The translations under genes and the position numbers were made by a program. A stretch of DNA of 64,000 nt from positions 3,391,001 through 3,455,000 of the forward strand of contig NZ_CP004372.1 of the NCBI RefSeq assembly GCF_000590925.1, given 5' to 3'. This document shows positions 10,462 through 21,918 of the stretch, one piece after another. Numbering within the stretch: position 1 is the stretch's first letter; each line of letters begins with the position of its first letter. Under the pieces are notes generated by a model. The model worked only from the letters and a program-made list of their open reading frames with translations, had not been told where the DNA came from and made no database searches. Origin of the DNA: Roseibacterium elongatum DSM 19469. Its GTDB lineage: Bacteria; Pseudomonadota; Alphaproteobacteria; Rhodobacterales; Rhodobacteraceae.

Positions 10462-10696
10462 GGCCAGAAATCAACCGACGGATTCTCCTGAAGGCTGGAG
10501 GGAAGTCGGGTCTCAGGTCACGGCCAACGTTTTGTGCCGCGACTTTAGGCCTTCAATTGACAGGATTGCGGATACGGTTTTCTCACTCAGTCCTGCCCGC
10601 AGCGAAAGAGCGCGCATGGATTCACCGGTTTCTTTCAGGTACGCTTGCAGTTCATTGCGAACGGTCATGGTCTTGCCTCTTGTGAACCTGCGACCG

Positions 10697-10930
10697 TTAC
10701 TCGTCATCGAGCTCGAGAGCCGGCCTTCCATCATTAGAAGGCCGGGATCGATGCTCGAAGAGGACGACGTCTTCTTCGGTGGCGAACCACCGGCGTCCCA
10801 GCTTCCGGGCAGGCAGCTTCACACGCCCGTCACCGGTGGGGCAGCCCTTCCGGATCCAGTCGATTATGCAGCGCGGCGTACATCTGAAACGGGCTGCAAG
10901 TTCCTCTGTCGTATATATTTTTCTCTCCAT
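10697..10930 (-). CDS. Small HTH / excisionase-like protein
   Basis: Protein of 77 aa (MERKIYTTEELAARF...) with a winged-helix excisionase pattern: YTTEELAARFRCTPRCIIDW is the HTH, followed by KLGRRWFATEEDVVLFE, the wing typical of HTH_17/Xis-like proteins. The ATG at 10930 has a good ribosome binding site (AAGGAG) nine bases upstream; upstream in-frame ATGs would add a hydrophobic tail of no clear meaning. The recombinase gene starts 28 bases downstream on the same strand, so it probably works as that recombinase's directionality factor. Confidence 0.7.
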   Translation of the reverse strand: MERKIYTTEELAARFRCTPRCIIDWIRKGCPTGDGRVKLPARKLGRRWFATEEDVVLFEHRSRPSNDGRPALELDDE

Positions 10931-11058
10931 TTCCGTTCTCTCCTTACTCGGCATGAACGGAAATAGGGAAACGAGGGCGGCGAACCCAAACACCGCGTCA
11001 GGAATTTACTGACATGGCCTTGAGGTGTTTCTGGCAAGTTACCCGCCCCCTTACCAAA

Positions 11059-12609
11059 TCACTCCGTGCCTGTAAGGGGCAGATGGAGCTGGACGACATT
11101 GCTCTCCAGATCATCTCGGGCGTCCCGATAAAGGTGGGAAGCCGGATTGGACCTTTCGCGGCCACGGCACAGTTCGCGCAGGCGGCGTTCATTGCGCTTG
11201 CGCTCGTTCAGCAAGAGCCGCGCTTTAATCTCGTCCCGGCGCCCCTCGATGGCCGAGGATTTCTCCCGTGCATCACTTGTTGCATCGAAAAGCCCGGGCA
11301 TTTCCTCGATCTGGTTCAGGACTGAAAGGATCTCCCCGATCTCGCCTTTCTCGAACTGCGCACGCTGCTGCTTGCTGAGGGCCCGGCTAACCTCCCGGCC
11401 GGTCACAGGCTTGCCCGCGTCCGACACGCGCGCTCTTGCATCGGCGGCAACTTGGATCCGGGAGGTTTTCGCGCGGTCGTACTGCTGGACGATATGGAGC
11501 GCACTGAGGAAATGATATTCGGCGAAACGGGTTGCGAGGTCAGCGGTCTCTATATCGACTGGTCGGCGCGACTTCCCAAGCAGGAAATGCAGAACCATGA
11601 GGTACCGAAGCACGGCGAAACCAATCCTCCGTATAAACGACTTCGGAAGCGCGCTCTGCCCCCATGACTGGCGCAGACCGGACCACCAAGCCTTGAGATA
11701 AGGTAGAACCTCGTCGTTCAGCGTGTAGGCCTCGCAGGCGCCGTCTTGGTCGCAGAGCGCATCCCAGATCTCTGCGAGGCAGTCGCGGCGCGGATCCACC
11801 TTCGGACCCTCGAAATAGAGGAAGTGATCGAAGATGTCCGTGTCACCCCGCGGGACAGCGACATAGTAGCTGAACCGCTGACAGAAGCCGTCGAGCATGC
11901 TGCTGAGGTCGATATCATCCCGCCAGGTCTCATCCACCGTGAGCCCGTGAAACGTGAAATACGGCCGATCGATGACGAGCTTGTTCTTCTCGCTCTTGAG
12001 CCGGTTCGCGATCGGCTTGTGCGAATACGCATCGAGACACCAGGGCTTTATGCGGCGATAATTTCCGTCGGTAAGGATGCTCTTGAAGGTCTTCCCGACC
12101 TCATCCTGAAACCAGAACGCGCCGTTATTGTCGTTCAGTTCCACGATCCATTGGGCATCGGTGCAGCCGGTCGCGAGACGGTTCAATGGGAGGCCCTTAC
12201 CCCGTGAGATGATGCGGTCGATTTCCTCGGAAGCGAGCGTCTTGGAGGAACCCGAGCCTGCAAGGCCTATGGTCCACAGGGTCGGCAGAACGCGTCCGAC
12301 CCCCGGAACCTCGAGACAGGCTCCGTTCTGCGTAAGGAAGGAAGCTGTGATCATGACGACATGCATGACCGGCAAGGCATAAGAAATGTCCGTATCCTCG
12401 AAATGGCGTACGATGCGCTCCAGAAAACTGCCCTTGGGGATCAGGTTCCGGACATCGAATTCCTCAGGCGCGGCTTTGACTGCCAGCATTTGAATCAGCG
12501 CATCGCGTTCATATTTCTTGAGGCGGCGTGTACCCTTGCGTGTTTTGACGGTGAGTTCGCGCAAGAGGGCGTGTTCTGCGGTGGTCGGGGTCTTTCGTGT
12601 TGTGGTCAT
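11059..12609 (-). CDS. DUF3987-like ATPase of a mobile element
   Basis: Protein of about 516 aa resembling DUF3987 (YfjI-type) proteins that accompany primases and replication genes of phages and integrative elements. It has a P-loop-like GLAGSGSSKT, in which Ser replaces the usual Gly before the Lys, and a following WFQDEVGKTF. The last 130 residues are charged and probably helical. The start at 12609 (MTTTRKTPTT) has AGG seven bases upstream; in-frame starts at 12624 and 12645 are possible. It is upstream of the excisionase and recombinase genes on the same strand. The exact function is unknown; a role in element replication is inferred. Confidence 0.6.
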   Translation of the reverse strand: MTTTRKTPTTAEHALLRELTVKTRKGTRRLKKYERDALIQMLAVKAAPEEFDVRNLIPKGSFLERIVRHFEDTDISYALPVMHVVMITASFLTQNGACLEVPGVGRVLPTLWTIGLAGSGSSKTLASEEIDRIISRGKGLPLNRLATGCTDAQWIVELNDNNGAFWFQDEVGKTFKSILTDGNYRRIKPWCLDAYSHKPIANRLKSEKNKLVIDRPYFTFHGLTVDETWRDDIDLSSMLDGFCQRFSYYVAVPRGDTDIFDHFLYFEGPKVDPRRDCLAEIWDALCDQDGACEAYTLNDEVLPYLKAWWSGLRQSWGQSALPKSFIRRIGFAVLRYLMVLHFLLGKSRRPVDIETADLATRFAEYHFLSALHIVQQYDRAKTSRIQVAADARARVSDAGKPVTGREVSRALSKQQRAQFEKGEIGEILSVLNQIEEMPGLFDATSDAREKSSAIEGRRDEIKARLLLNERKRNERRLRELCRGRERSNPASHLYRDARDDLESNVVQLHLPLTGTE

Positions 12610-12890
12610 TTTTGCCTCTGCCATGCTGGTAGGCAGGACGTGCATTCATCGATTTCCCGACGGAAACGAACGCCGACAACTTTCACATAAGCCATTGTGA
12701 AAATGTCTTTTTTTTCGATCTAACGAGCCGACAGCGAGCCGACAAGTTGCTGCGCGAATTTGCTTCGCCGTCTTGTTGGTTGTCTGAAGCATTTGTAATG
12801 TTCCGGCGCCGTCCGCGGGCGGCGCCGGCTGGTTCCTGGCACGAATACTGGCACCCCCTTCTTCAGGGCGCAGGTATCATTTCTGCGCGC

Positions 12891-13319
12891 TCAAAGGTGT
12901 CGCCGGATCGCTTGCTCAGCTCGCAGGCGGTGCAGGGCATTGTTTCGGGCATGTTCGAAATCCCGCAGCAAGCCCATCAATCGATCAAGCTCTTCCCCTC
13001 TTTCCGTGAGGATCGGCAGATCAATCACATCGCCGACCGCACCGAGTTCCGGATCGTAATGGCCATCGAACACCCGTCTGTGGCCGCGATGTTCTCCTGC
13101 CAATTCGCGGGAGATGATGTCCCTCAGGGCCGCGATCGCGCCGCTGACGCTCTCCCGGAGAAGATCGCCATTTTCGAGGTCGGTGAGGCATCGCAGTGTC
13201 GTTGACCGCTCTGCAGCCGAGCCAGGCGCAGTCAGGCGTACTGCATCGGCAAACAGTCTTACACTTTGATGCGCGGCGGCGGTGATTGTGTCGAGATCTT
13301 GGTCATCGATATGGTGCAC
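12891..13319 (-). CDS. Hypothetical protein (142 aa)
   Basis: Not recognised. A predicted helical, acidic protein with no Cys cluster, signal peptide or membrane segment. The start is a GTG at 13319 with AAAGGGA upstream. It ends about 280 bases before the DUF3987 gene and follows another unknown small gene (13398-13799) after a hairpin terminator. Confidence 0.55.
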   Translation of the reverse strand: MHHIDDQDLDTITAAAHQSVRLFADAVRLTAPGSAAERSTTLRCLTDLENGDLLRESVSGAIAALRDIISRELAGEHRGHRRVFDGHYDPELGAVGDVIDLPILTERGEELDRLMGLLRDFEHARNNALHRLRAEQAIRRHL

Positions 13320-13368
13320 GAAATATCCCTTTCTGTGCTGAGCTGACCCTTCGCCAGCTCGTCAGAAA

Positions 13369-13392
13369 CGGCCCCTGTCGTGGCAGGGGCCG
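13369..13392 (-). terminator. Hairpin terminator
   Basis: A nine-bp stem CGGCCCCTG / CAGGGGCCG with a six-base loop, starting six bases after the stop of the 13398-13799 gene. On the minus strand it is followed by TTTCTG. It separates the two small unknown genes. Confidence 0.6.
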
Positions 13393-13397
13393 AGAAA

Positions 13398-13799
13398 TCA
13401 CGCAGCGATGGAGGCTTGCACGATTTCGTCCGATGTCTTCAAAAACTCGACGAAATCCTCCAAGCGATCCGACATCAAACAGATATCGTGGACTCGCGGG
13501 TCGTCCGGCTCGACAAGGCCGAAGTAACCGCATTCGTCCGGCTCAAGCTGCCCTACCCGCTCGAGACTGAGAAGCGCGAGCAAAGCATTGAGTTCCCTGA
13601 TGCAGGATTTGCTTGAGAGAGTTCCGTCTTTGACCGCTTCACACAGCGCCAATGCGCGGCGTTGCCACCGGTCTCCGCCAAGAGCGGCGGCACATGTCCG
13701 AAGTGCGGACCCGTATTCGTTGAGAAACCGGCGGGTTCGTGCAACAGCATCCGCGTTCGGCGATATGCCATGTGCATTGGTTTTCGGAAATTTTTGCAT
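13398..13799 (-). CDS. Hypothetical protein (133 aa)
   Basis: Not recognised. Soluble, mostly helical by composition, with an acidic middle (LEPDECGYFGLVEPDDPR). The ATG at 13799 (MQKFPKTN) has TTGGAG eight bases upstream, preferred over the in-frame TTG at 13811 that forms part of that site. It may be co-inherited with the 12891-13319 gene. Confidence 0.55.
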   Translation of the reverse strand: MQKFPKTNAHGISPNADAVARTRRFLNEYGSALRTCAAALGGDRWQRRALALCEAVKDGTLSSKSCIRELNALLALLSLERVGQLEPDECGYFGLVEPDDPRVHDICLMSDRLEDFVEFLKTSDEIVQASIAA

Positions 13800-14165
13800 G
13801 TTGATCTCCAAGGAATGCTGCCCGATCGGCAGCGTCAGAAACAGGTTCCCTCCTTTCCGGGTTAGAGGGCTTCACAGGCGAAGACCCTTTCGTTGAGCCC
13901 GCTTCCCTGCTGCGCGCTCTCATCAAGAGGAGCGCGCAGCAGGGAGGCAGGCGAACGCATAGGCGGCATACTTGGGTTCACCGCTTGAGAAGGTGGTAGG
14001 GCCCTTGGAATCCGCCCCGTAAAAATTGAACCGCTGGACACTCGCCTCACACCGCATCGAACCTCTGATCGAGATCACAAGAATTGATCCCACGCAGGTT
14101 TCCGAAGATAAAAGGCGCAAGCAATTCAAACGACTGGCGAAACAGCGCCAAGGAAGAGACGGCAG
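13800..14165. other. Divergent intergenic region upstream of hsdM
   Basis: No convincing gene in these 366 bases. The region holds the strong inverted repeat at 13904-13945 and must contain the promoters for the leftward small gene and the rightward hsd operon. The hsdM ribosome binding site (AAGGAAGAG) is at its right end. Confidence 0.5.
13904..13945. repeat. Perfect 16-bp inverted repeat
   Basis: TCCCTGCTGCGCGCTC (13904-13919) is exactly inverted at 13930-13945 across a ten-base spacer. It lies upstream of both divergent genes, so a terminator role would only make sense for unseen antisense or leader transcripts. An operator for the restriction-modification operon or a relic element end are alternatives. 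Confidence 0.8.
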
Positions 14166-15686
14166 ATGACCATCGAAAAGACGCTTTTTGCAGCCGCCGA
14201 CAAAATGCGCGGGTCCATGGATCCGGGCGAATACAAGCATGTGGCCCTCGGTCTGCTCTTCCTCCGCTACATCGGCGTGGCCTTCCAGCGGAAGTATGAC
14301 GACCTGCTCCCCGAGGGCATGGATGTGGCCGAGGATGTCGATGAATACCTTGCCGAGGGCATCTTCTGGGTGCCCGAGGCCGCGCGCTGGAGCACGCTGG
14401 CCGCGAATGCAAAGGACAAGGGCATCGGGGTCAAGGTCGACAATGCCATGCGGGCGATCGAGGCCGACAACGAGCAACTCAAGGGTGCGCTCCCCAAGGT
14501 CTTCGGACGCGAGGCGCTCGACCCGGCCATCGTCACGGGCCTGATCGACCTTTTCTCGAACATCGAGTTTTCGGGCACGCCAAAGGACTTCGACCTCATC
14601 GGCCGCATCTATGAATATTTCATCTCGGAATTCGCCAGCAGCGAGGGCAAGCGCGGTGGCGATTTTCACACTCCGAAACCGGTGGTCGAACTGATCGTCG
14701 ACATGATCGAGCCGATGAAGGGCCGCCTCTATGAGCCATGCTGCGGCTCCGGCTCCTTCATGGTGCAATCCGAACGCTTTCTCGAAAACCACGCCGGCCG
14801 TCGCGCCGATCTGGCCGTCTACGGGCAGGAGCGGAACCACACGACCTATGGCCTGGCCCGGATGAACCTCGCCATCCGGGGCATCGTCGCGAACATCCAG
14901 TGGAACGCCGAAGGCACCCTGCTGCGCGATGCCTTCCCGGACGAGAAATTCGATTTCGTGATGGCCAATCCGCCGTTCAACATCTCGGACTGGTCCGGTG
15001 ATATCCTGGCCGAGGACCGGCGCTGGAAACACGGCACGCCCCCGGTCGGCAATGCCAACTTCGCCTGGATGCAGCACATCTACGACAAGCTGGGCAGCAC
15101 CGGCATCGCGGGCGTCGTCATGGCCAACGGCTCCATGTCATCGATGTCGAGCGGAGAGGGCGACATTCGCCGCGCCATGGTCGAGGCCGAGGCGGTGGAC
15201 GCCATGATCGCCCTGCCGGGGCAACTCTTCTATGGCACGCAGATCCCGGCCTGCATCTGGATCCTGGCCAAGGACAAGTCGAACGGCGTCGCCAAGGATG
15301 CCAAGCTGCGCGACCGGCGCGGCGAGGTGCTGTTCATCGACGCCCGCAAGATGGGCGCGCTGGTGCCGGGTTCGCGCAAGCAGAAGGAGCTGTCTCGCGA
15401 GGAGATCGCGCGCATTGCCACTGCCTATCACGCCTGGCGTGGAGAGCCGGACGCGGGCGCCTATGCCGACGAGCCCGGCTTCTGCAAGGCGGCCTCCACG
15501 GAGGAGATCTCGAAGCACAACTACGTCCTGACCCCGGGCCGCTATGTCGGCGCCGGCGCGGCCGAGGAGGATGGCGAGCCCTTCGAGGAAAAATTCGACC
15601 GGCTGACGGCGGACCTGCGGGCGCAGTTCGCGGAGGGTCGACGGCTGGAGAATGAGATAGAGGCCCGGCTGGAGAGCTTGGGATGA
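14166..15686 (+). CDS. hsdM: Type I restriction-modification methyltransferase subunit HsdM
   Basis: N6-adenine methyltransferase of 506 aa, the modification subunit of a type I system. The N-terminal HsdM_N bundle is followed by motif I (EPCCGSGSFM, near residue 195) for S-adenosylmethionine and the catalytic motif NPPF (near residue 268). It forms M2S with HsdS, and M2S with HsdR2 makes the restriction complex. The start ATG has AAGGAAG upstream. The stop overlaps the hsdS start as ATGA, giving translational coupling. Length is typical for the family. Confidence 0.95.
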   Translation: MTIEKTLFAAADKMRGSMDPGEYKHVALGLLFLRYIGVAFQRKYDDLLPEGMDVAEDVDEYLAEGIFWVPEAARWSTLAANAKDKGIGVKVDNAMRAIEADNEQLKGALPKVFGREALDPAIVTGLIDLFSNIEFSGTPKDFDLIGRIYEYFISEFASSEGKRGGDFHTPKPVVELIVDMIEPMKGRLYEPCCGSGSFMVQSERFLENHAGRRADLAVYGQERNHTTYGLARMNLAIRGIVANIQWNAEGTLLRDAFPDEKFDFVMANPPFNISDWSGDILAEDRRWKHGTPPVGNANFAWMQHIYDKLGSTGIAGVVMANGSMSSMSSGEGDIRRAMVEAEAVDAMIALPGQLFYGTQIPACIWILAKDKSNGVAKDAKLRDRRGEVLFIDARKMGALVPGSRKQKELSREEIARIATAYHAWRGEPDAGAYADEPGFCKAASTEEISKHNYVLTPGRYVGAGAAEEDGEPFEEKFDRLTADLRAQFAEGRRLENEIEARLESLG

Positions 15687-16993
15687 CCGGCTGGCAGTTG
15701 CGAACCCTGGAAGACATTGTCGACTTCAGCAATGGCCTGAACTTCTCAGAGAAAAACGACGGCGTTGGCCTGAAAATCGTTCGCGTGAAGGACTTCGGGG
15801 ATCGGCATTTCGTCGACTGGACGGAGCTATCAGAAATTAACCCAACGGGGCTGAAGATATCGGAAAAAGTCTATCTGGAGCCAGACGATATTGTCATTGT
15901 CCGGTCCAATGGGAATAAGGACCTCGTCGGGCGTTCGATGATCTACGCAGGACCGGCGAGGACCACGGCATTTGCCGGTTTCTGCATCCGAGCTCGGGTA
16001 AGGAAATCGCAGGCCCTTCCGAAGTTCGTTCATTACTGGTTGAGATCGCCGACGACGCGAGAAAAGCTGAGCCGCGAGGGCGGTGGAACAGGCATTCAGA
16101 ATGTCTCGCAGGGCCTTTTGAAGATGCAGGAGATCGCGCTTCCCCCTTTATCCGAGCAGGAACGGATTTCTGGGACACTGGCTGCCCTCGACGACAAGAT
16201 CGAGCTGAACCGCCGGATGAGCGCGACGCTGGAGGAGATGGCGCGGGCGCTCTATCGGTCCTGGTTCGTGGATTTCGACCCCGTCCACGCCCGCGCCCTC
16301 GGCCAGCCCCCCGTCCACATGGCCCCCACCACCGCCGCCCTCTTCCCCGACAGCTTCGGCCCCGACGGCCTGCCGAAGGGGTGGGAACGTCGGCCATTCT
16401 CCGATCAGGTCGCGATTATCAGCGGTGGCACCCCCAAGACAGGTGTGCCGGAATACTGGGGAGGCGAAATTCCGTGGTATTCGGTCGTCGATGCGCCCGA
16501 AGCCGGAGCGGTCTTCGTTCTTGATACCGAAAAGAAGATCACTGCTGCTGGCTTTGATAGTTGCTCAGCGAAAATGATCTCCGGAGGCACAACCATTATC
16601 AGCGCAAGGGGCACCGTGGGCAAACTGGCGATGGCGGCAGGCGACATGGTTTTCAACCAGTCTTGCTATGGCTTGCAGGCGACCCGTCAGCACACGGGTG
16701 AGTTCGTCTATTTCTCCGCTGTTCGCGCGGTGGACATCCTGCAATCTATGTCTCATGGGTCGGTCTTTTCCACAATTACGCGAAAGACCTTCGACGGTCT
16801 CGAGATTGTCTATGCGCCAGATCCCGTTATCAAAGCGTTCGCCGGGCAAGCCAGTGTAATGCTTGAGCGAATTCTTGGCGCTCAACGAGAGAGCCAGACC
16901 CTCGCCGCCCTCCGCGACACCCTTCTCCCCCGCCTCATGTCCGGAGACCTCCGCATCCGCGAGGCCGAGAAGCAGGTCGAGGAAGTCCTATGA
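15683..16993 (+). CDS. hsdS: Type I restriction-modification specificity subunit HsdS
   Basis: Specificity subunit of 436 aa with two target-recognition domains (about residues 1-150 and 235-390). They are separated by the conserved spacer SEQERISGTLAALDDKIELN...LYRSWFVDFDPVH, and a second copy of the spacer (AALRDTLLPRLMSGDLRI) closes the protein. The two domains set the bipartite recognition sequence, which cannot be read from sequence alone. Overlaps hsdM and the next gene by four bases each. Confidence 0.94.
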   Translation: MTGWQLRTLEDIVDFSNGLNFSEKNDGVGLKIVRVKDFGDRHFVDWTELSEINPTGLKISEKVYLEPDDIVIVRSNGNKDLVGRSMIYAGPARTTAFAGFCIRARVRKSQALPKFVHYWLRSPTTREKLSREGGGTGIQNVSQGLLKMQEIALPPLSEQERISGTLAALDDKIELNRRMSATLEEMARALYRSWFVDFDPVHARALGQPPVHMAPTTAALFPDSFGPDGLPKGWERRPFSDQVAIISGGTPKTGVPEYWGGEIPWYSVVDAPEAGAVFVLDTEKKITAAGFDSCSAKMISGGTTIISARGTVGKLAMAAGDMVFNQSCYGLQATRQHTGEFVYFSAVRAVDILQSMSHGSVFSTITRKTFDGLEIVYAPDPVIKAFAGQASVMLERILGAQRESQTLAALRDTLLPRLMSGDLRIREAEKQVEEVL

Positions 16994-17436
16994 GCGAGCC
17001 TGCGGCCGACTGGCTTTTGACGGAAGAGGATCTGGGCTTGCTCCAACTTGTTCGAGACGAGATCTGGTCGTGGCGATCGGTCTGTCGTGGTCCCGAACAC
17101 CTGCTTGCCTTGGGTGCGATCGTTTCTGGTGTAGATGCGCTTTTGGCCGGGAAAACGCCAGACGCCGCAGCGACGGTTTCGTTCAATCATGTCGCCAGCG
17201 GAGAGAACAGATCGACCGCGATCTCTTTGAACGAGGATACCTTGGCGCTTTCCCATTCCGCCCAGTTTTATAGCCCAGCCGCTGGTGGCGATAGCGAAAG
17301 TCACGTCGACGCTCTCTTCGACCAGAACGGTCGATGCAGCGAGGTTGGCGTTGCCGATTGGTTGAATCTTTGTGCTGAATTGCGCCCACTGGCCAATGAA
17401 CTTGAGGTTGAAATTCACACGTTTCCTGAAGTGTAA
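16990..17436 (+). CDS. Hypothetical protein embedded in the type I R-M operon
   Basis: A 148-aa acidic protein not recognised as any family. It begins MSEPAADWLLTEEDLGLL, is rich in Asp/Glu and Ala, and has no membrane segment or metal-binding cluster. Its start overlaps the hsdS stop as ATGA and the next gene begins eight bases after its stop, so it is clearly part of the operon. Small and acidic, it could be a regulator, an inhibitor of the nuclease, or a DNA mimic; none of these is shown. Confidence 0.7.
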   Translation: MSEPAADWLLTEEDLGLLQLVRDEIWSWRSVCRGPEHLLALGAIVSGVDALLAGKTPDAAATVSFNHVASGENRSTAISLNEDTLALSHSAQFYSPAAGGDSESHVDALFDQNGRCSEVGVADWLNLCAELRPLANELEVEIHTFPEV

Positions 17437-17444
17437 GGCTCTCC

Positions 17445-18598
17445 ATGTTCCAGATTGACCGTTCCGCCAACCGCCTGCGCAAGCTCGAGCGCACCAGCTT
17501 CTCCGAGGTCGGGTTCCGAGAGCGGGAGCATCTTCAGGAATGGCTTGCCACCATGCCGGACGCCCTCTGCGAGGCGATGAGCGAGGGTGAGGACGGCCTT
17601 CTGATCATCCAGAAGGAGTTCGACGGGTTCGATGGCACCCGGGAGCGGCTGGACCTGCTGGCGCTGGACCGGACCGGGCAGCTTGTCATCATCGAGAACA
17701 AGCTGGACGATTCCGGCCGGGATGTCGTCTGGCAGGCCCTGAAATACGCCGCCTATTGCTCGAGTCTGAAGAAGGCTGAGATCGTCGGCATCTTCCAGAA
17801 GTATCTCGACCGCCAAGGCGGCGGAGACGCAGCCGGGCTGATCTGCGAGTTCCTTGGTGAGGACACGCTGGACGAGGTCGTCCTGAACGACGGCACCAAC
17901 CAGCGCGTCGTCTTCATCGCGGCAAATTTCCGGCGTGAGGTGACGGCGACGGTGCTCTGGCTGCGCGAGCACCAGATCGACGCGCGCTGTGTGAAGGTCG
18001 TGCCCTACCGGTTCGGCGAGGAGATCTTCGTCGACCTCCAACAGGTGATCCCGACGCCGGAGGCGGCCGATTACATGATCCGGATGGCTCAAAAAGAGAG
18101 TGAAGAAAGATCAGCCAGCACCGCACAAGGTCATCGGCACAAGGTCAGGCTCGCATTCTGGCAACAGGCCTTGGAAAAACTCCGAGAAGACGGATCATCA
18201 AGGCATCAGAATGTCAGCCCCACTAAGGAGAATTGGCTGAGTGTCGGAACTGGCGTTTCGGGCTGTTCTTACACCTTGGTGCTGTTGAAGAGCCAAGTGC
18301 GCGTGGAGGTCACCATCCAGAGAGCGAGCGCCGCAGAAAACAAATGGATCTTCGATCAGTTGTTTGCACAGCGAGAAGTGATTGAGCACGAGTTCGGCGA
18401 AAAGCTCGATTGGCATCGCAATGACGATCAGAAGCGATGCCTGATCAACTTGTCGCAGCCCTGGGATGGCTTCGACTCTGAGAACTGGCCTGACATGATC
18501 TCTTGGATGAGTGGTCGAGTCAGGCGCCTTGAAGCCGCGTTCGCAGAACCTTTGACGCAATTGAACCAACGCCTGAAGGCAGGCGAGGCAACGATATA

Positions 18599-18599
<1 letters not shown>
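17445..18599 (+). CDS. PD-(D/E)xK nuclease-like protein with DUF4268 C-terminus
   Basis: A 384-aa protein. The N-terminal 180 residues resemble DUF91/NucS-like restriction nuclease folds: RLDLLALD followed by [10 protein letters not shown] gives the D...ExK active-site pattern near residues 65-87. The C-terminal part (about 220-380) resembles DUF4268, a domain common beside R-M and other defence genes. It lies inside the hsd operon, before hsdR, and its TAA overlaps the hsdR ATG by one base. It is not a standard type I subunit. An accessory nuclease or a second defence function riding in the operon is inferred. Confidence 0.75.
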
Positions 18600-21691
<3,092 letters not shown>

Positions 21692-21918
21692 GTGATTTGG
21701 GCTGCGCATACTTAGCGGCGTGACTGTTTCACGGAGCACAACTCGGTCGTTCTCACCGGATTTCGTGGTCTTAGGACCACTTGAGGGCAGTGTGACGTAT
21801 TTCCAACAGACTCGCCGGACGCGCTATTTCTCGAGCATCGATCGATGCGCCGCGGTCGTTGCCGAGTGATTGGCCTTGGACTCGTGCGAGCTCGTCGCGG
21901 ACCAAGCCGAATCTGTCA

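Larger units (their letters stand above)
9296..10520 (+). mobile_element. IS3-family insertion sequence with 4-bp target duplication
   Basis: Element of 1,225 bases. Perfect 14-bp terminal inverted repeats TGACCTGAGACCCG lie at 9296-9309 and, inverted, at 10507-10520. The four bases flanking each end are CGGC (9292-9295 and 10521-10524), a target-site duplication. It carries orfA and orfB in the usual -1 frame arrangement and is inserted in the recombinase gene, in the opposite orientation to it. Confidence 0.93.
7333..10668 (-). pseudogene. Large tyrosine recombinase with XRE-type HTH N-terminus, split by an IS3 element and frameshifted
   Basis: Three pieces form one gene of about 702 codons. 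Piece 1 (10668-10521) starts MTVRNELQAYLKETGESMRA and carries an XRE-like helix-turn-helix (SLRAGLSEKTVSAIL). The IS3 element at 9296-10520 sits inside it. Removing the element and one copy of the 4-bp duplication CGGC joins ACG-TTG-GCC-GCG-CTC in frame, giving TLAALSRATGRDLVSAA. Piece 2 runs from 9295 to about 8450. An extra base in the run of five C (8447-8451 on the + strand, G) moves the frame to piece 3, ending at 7333. Piece 3 has the catalytic pattern: Arg in TRAPRSSNVIE, HLYRH, LLGHKSLKTTVEYY. Without the two lesions the protein would be a DNA-binding integrase. Confidence 0.8.
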
